Notes under the pieces: generated by a model | Told to the model about the DNA's origin: nothing | Databases searched by the model: none | The model's input: the letters and a program-made list of their open reading frames with translations, nothing else | Position numbers and translations under genes: made by a program | NCBI GenBank assembly: GCA_936450465.1 | Contig: OW388300.1 | Span: forward strand, 50,943,551 to 51,007,550 | Origin: Gibbula magus | Lineage: Eukaryota > Mollusca > Gastropoda > Trochida > Trochidae | Direction of reading: 5' to 3' | Length of the DNA: 64,000 bases | In this document: positions 60,262 through 64,000 of the stretch, piece after piece | Position numbering within the stretch: the first letter of the stretch is position 1 | Layout: each line of letters opens with the position of its first letter

Positions 60262-60800
60262 GAATGCCGCATTTCCCACAACTTCTATAAATAATTTTTA
60301 TAAAACGATATTGCATGGTAAACGAACGTAGAAAAAACAGTGCAAACACGTGCACAAGAAACCTCCCCACATATTTAAAGGAGAAAAACAAGTCTTTGAA
60401 GGGCATTTGGAAGTGGCATACATAAGAACAGGGATATTTTCTGGATAACAACTTCTTTAATGTGAAATTACCTTACGTTTCAGGGTATATACTCACTCCT
60501 TCATCAGGGGGAATGATAGGAAATAACAAATGTGATACATTTATAGAGGATACAAACCAATGGTTAGGAAACTCAATCAGAGGGGAAACAATTTTTTTAA
60601 AATACCAAAAGAATAAATATAGTTGAAAGCGACTTTAAACGGATTCAGCACATAAATGAATAAATTATTTGATATTTTATAATTAATATTAACTAGCTCA
60701 GTTGTTGCTGAAACCCATGCAATAACAAAAAGTATAGGAAAACACAGGAAATCGACTTTTACACAGTCTATAGCAGCAGCTGTTGACCATCTTCCCGCCG

Positions 60801-60966
60801 CTAGCAGTACATTCCACTCGCCCTGTCTTATTCATGAGCAATTTCCCAAGTATATAAATGTTAATGGAGACGAAACCGTGACCTAACAACCTAGCAATTT
60901 CACACATCAGAATATGGTACCTCAATCGTTTTGTCTGTTCACCTACACTTGGGGTGCTAAAAATCG
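60801..60966. other. 166-base segment unique to copy 3
   Basis: Inserted between CCCGCCG and CTTTTCAAG, which are adjacent in copy 1 (near 23770). No clear inverted ends. It could instead be ancestral and deleted from copy 1. Confidence 0.55.
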
Positions 60967-60984
60967 CTTTTCAAGATTCTTTTG

Positions 60985-61285
60985 GCCAACAATAGACGTG
61001 TCCTCATTGCTGAATAAACTGAGAGTTTGACGGGTGATTCTCTGCCCCACACTGTCTGAGTTGAAAGACTTATGATGTAACCCTGGGTAAGTGACTTAGT
61101 TCGAAGTGTGCCTCTGTTCACCCTGCGTTAAATGAGTCCATGAAGTAAAGTAAGGAGGTGACCCCCGAGCGCTACTGCAGCAGAATAGATCAGGGGAATT
61201 GTACAGTGAGCGCCTTGAGCATGCATTCGCTGTGGATATGTGCGGTATATACATTAATAATTATACTATTATTATAATATATTAT
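60985..61285 (+). mobile_element. SINE/CR1-type tail repeat, copy 3
   Basis: Orthologous in position to 23795-24085, with the same GAGCGCCTTGAGCATGCAT and ATT-rich tail. Confidence 0.55.
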
Positions 61286-61338
61286 AATTAAAAGATAAAC
61301 CTCTTTGTGTTTAACTTTAATTTTGTGTGAGTCTAACG

Positions 61339-61723
61339 CCATCCTCGGTTACCCATTGTTTTATATATGCTCCGTTTCTCTCCACTACATCACCCATGGG
61401 AATCAGAGAAATCTGTACTAAAATTACCCGCCCTTGGCCGCCGTGACGAAGTCAGTAAACAAAGAAAATGCTCAATAGGATAAGACGGAAATGGTCAAGG
61501 GAGATAACCGGTGACGGATGGCTAACAAAATGACCTCGCGTGCTTTGCAACGAAGTGATATGAATTGTCATTGGTTCGCAGGTACAAGCTGCGTAGCAGT
61601 TTGATTGGTTCACGCTAGTCAAGGGCGGGTAATTTGAGTACAGATTCTCCTGATAAAGTTTCCAATGGGTGATATAGTAGAGAGTAACGGAGCATATATA
61701 AAACAATGGGTAACCGAGGAAGG
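61339..61723. mobile_element. 385-bp MITE, copy 3
   Basis: Same element and same TCTAACG duplication as at 24143-24527, so the insertion predates the duplication that separated copies 1 and 3. Confidence 0.88.
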
Positions 61724-61971
61724 TCTAACGTAGATTCGATACCACTTTCTATCAATTGGAGCCGAAAACATCAGCCTACTGTAGAATTTTACGTCACAAT
61801 GTATTCCAACACAGTAAATCGCCTATCATAACAATTGTGTTCGAACGATAAATAATCCAATCAACAACAAGGATTTTAAAATGTTATGGTAGAATTAATA
61901 TTAATCTCTACGTCAAACTGTACGTCAACATGTACCTTCAACCTCAGCAATCTATTTTTCTTCTTTTTCAG

Positions 61972-62054
61972 AATCCAAAATCCAGAATCAAAATGATCAA
62001 GAAACTGCACTCAGAAAGACCTGCTTCTCTTCAAATGTAAATGTGCTCAATAAA
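61972..62054 (+). other. 3'UTR exon of peptide gene copy 3
   Basis: TTTTTCAG acceptor before 61972 and AATAAA at 62049-62054. Confidence 0.5.
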
Positions 62055-62843
62055 TAATTCTTAAGTAACTCTCTCTTGTTCATATTATGACCTGATTGAG
62101 AGACTTGGTCTGCATGTGTGATGGCATCTAATCGTTAAATATCAAATGTGATATTTGATTTGATATTTATATTTGATTGCTTATTTTATTGCTGGAATTT
62201 GTTATTCATAAGGTGCATAAATGATTGTTTTGTGATATGGGTGTAAACTCAAATATCTATAGTCTTGTTTTTTGTCAGAAAATGTGTTGGCCCTTCAGTA
62301 CGCACACTTTCAATTATGTTTAACATTAGGCTACTGTCGAGTACCAAGTATATCTCATTGAGTAAGGTAGAGATCCATATTTCAATATATAATTCCTGCT
62401 GCATAAATGCAATGTATTAAACAAGACTAAAATAAATAATAAATAATATCTTCTATTGTTTTAAGGAAATAAAAGAGAGTAGGATATTATGAACGCAATA
62501 CTATTTCAGCATGTTTGATTTAACCAATTGAAAGTGAATCTTTAAACCGTATGAGTCCATAGATTACATTCCGGAACATGAAGTACTGTGAATCAGCCAT
62601 GACTGATTTAACACTTTCCCCTGTAAATTGTGTTATAACATCCAGTTCTTTCCAAAGTAATGAGGGAATTAAATGCAATTCAAGTTTTGACTTTTCCCAG
62701 ATATATATAGTGAACATGTACAACGGTTTAAAGCTGTTTAGATATAACAATAAATGAATCGATTGAGTGCTAATATAGTCCATGCACCAAGTGTCTGCCC
62801 TAAGTGCTAAATTATTCGTACCTCATATACTTCTACCTTGCAG

Positions 62844-63012
62844 TGTCCTTTTATGGAACTGCATGTAGTCAGACATGTTATGCTAGGATATTGACCAGTC
62901 GTTTGATAAATCTGCTAATTCAAGAAGACAGTATAGTATCAACTCTGAAGAGGAAAGTACAGACCCCGTTCACTAGGGAGCTTCCAATCACATGTTATCT
63001 ACAATGAATAAA
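62844..63012 (+). CDS. exon X, copy 3
   Basis: TTGCAG acceptor kept; phase 1; frame from SFYGTACSQTCYARI to TGA at 63005-63007, overlapping AATAAA. Differs from copy 1 at a few residues (Thr to Ala, Val to Ile, and FHLQ to CYLQ at the end). Confidence 0.5.
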
Positions 63013-63489
63013 CCTCAGCCTGAAGAAGATGGAGTAAGTCATTACACTCAAATGCATATTGAATCCCCCAGGAAATGTTTGTTGAAATACAACACCCGAA
63101 ACGTGCCTATGATCAGATCTACGTCAAATAGATGACGAATGGGTCCGAAGATGAAACCAGATTACTGAATCCACCTATGACAGCAGATGCATAGGTTACA
63201 GGCAAATATAATTTGGTAATCATTGATTGATTTAGTATTTTGTCACTTCTTCCAATCCCATATGTAAAAGTTGTGAATGCGACTATCATCAGGTTTTAGG
63301 GAACTAATGTTTTTTCTTCAGAAGTTACTCAGCGTTCTCATCTTTCAGGTACTATACATTATAATTGTTCCCGGAGAAAGGTCTAGATGAGCCCAGTGTG
63401 TGTTACTTAGAAAAGGATTTAAACACTAATACTGTAATTAATCTCTTAAATTGATGAAATTACGAATATATAGATAACAACTTTATTTA

Positions 63490-64000
63490 CGCAAATTCAA
63501 GGGAAGCAGCCATTCTATAAACAGCACTTCTGAATATGAAATACACAAAATTTCTAAAGATGAAAATCGTAACTACATTATTTTAGATATAACTGTTGAA
63601 TGCATTAAATTTACTCTTAATTACCTATATGGTCCTAATTTAGCTACTCCCTCTTTTTATATAAACGTATTCAATAAGATTGATGAAATAGGGAACGAAT
63701 CAATGACAATTTGTGGAGATTGGAATCTTGTTCTTTATCCTTCGATAGACCTACACAACTATGAGAATATTAACAACCCTAAGTCTCGCCAAATAGTATT
63801 AGATCAGCTAGAAAAAAAATACCCTATTAGATGCATCGAAGCAGGTAAAAATTGATATAAGAAAATATACATGGTGGAAAAGAAACCCTCGCCAACAAGC
63901 TAGGTTAGATTTTTTCTGGTAACAGAAGACCTATTGAACATAAGCACTAATTTATCCATTATAATAGGCTATAAGTGGCACTAAGTGATCATTCTGCACA
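63490..64000 (+). pseudogene. L1-like endonuclease remnant, copy 3 (window edge)
   Basis: Frame for YEIHKISKDENRNYIILDIT, LNYLYGPNLATPSFYI, FNKIDEIGNESMTICGDWN and SRQIVLDQLEKK. It then shifts into the RLDFF region and ends near SDHSA at the window edge. More complete than copy 1: the stretch IDEIGNES is restored. Confidence 0.85.

Larger units (their letters stand above)
58326..64000 (+). repeat. segmental duplication P, copy 3 (runs off the window)
   Basis: Same order as copy 1 with the shared SINE and MITE. It has an extra 166 bases at 60801-60966 not in copy 1. Confidence 0.85.

Overview
The window is eukaryotic, AT-rich, intron-bearing DNA dominated by transposable-element debris, with very little host coding sequence. 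The LINE clades, tRNA-derived SINEs with (ATT)n tails, nested tandem-repeat-bearing elements resembling bivalve 'pearl' elements, and a CPVL-like carboxypeptidase suggest a marine invertebrate, most likely a mollusc. That assignment is inference; no marker gene proves it.

Layout. 1-1138 holds a dispersed repeat, an L1-like LINE fragment and the left end of a 145-bp-monomer element. 1139-12729 is one large insertion bounded by inverted repeats. It carries a LINE 3' end with a 378-bp in-frame tandem triplication, a GA microsatellite, a LINE copy flanked by 179-bp direct repeats and a perfect 45-bp inverted repeat. 12730-21164 is a mosaic of dispersed modules ending in a 1,857-bp copy of the tandem-repeat element, which is inserted in a LINE. 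21165-26770, 31800-42442 and 58326-64000 are three copies of one segment. Each has an L1-like reverse transcriptase remnant, a small secreted cysteine-rich gene (signal exon, main exon, 3'UTR exon), a further polyadenylated exon ('exon X') and an L1 endonuclease remnant. Copy 2 is inflated by two further insertions. 42443-43755 is a dead Tc1-like transposon. 44471-46862 has two SINEs and two in-phase exons of a CPVL-type serine carboxypeptidase. 47658-58205 is a tandem array of about 2.87-kb units, one of which has taken a CR1/L2-like insertion.

Biology. The most interesting coding content is the three-copy secreted-peptide family tied to L1 fragments. Copy 1 looks intact (108 residues, six cysteines in the mature part). 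Copy 2 has lost its start codon and one cysteine. Copy 3 has a rebuilt in-frame splice acceptor but a nonsense codon that removes the last cysteine. Exon X is phase-compatible with the signal exon and could give a second secreted product. All functional statements rest on reading the sequence by eye; no database search or alignment program was run.
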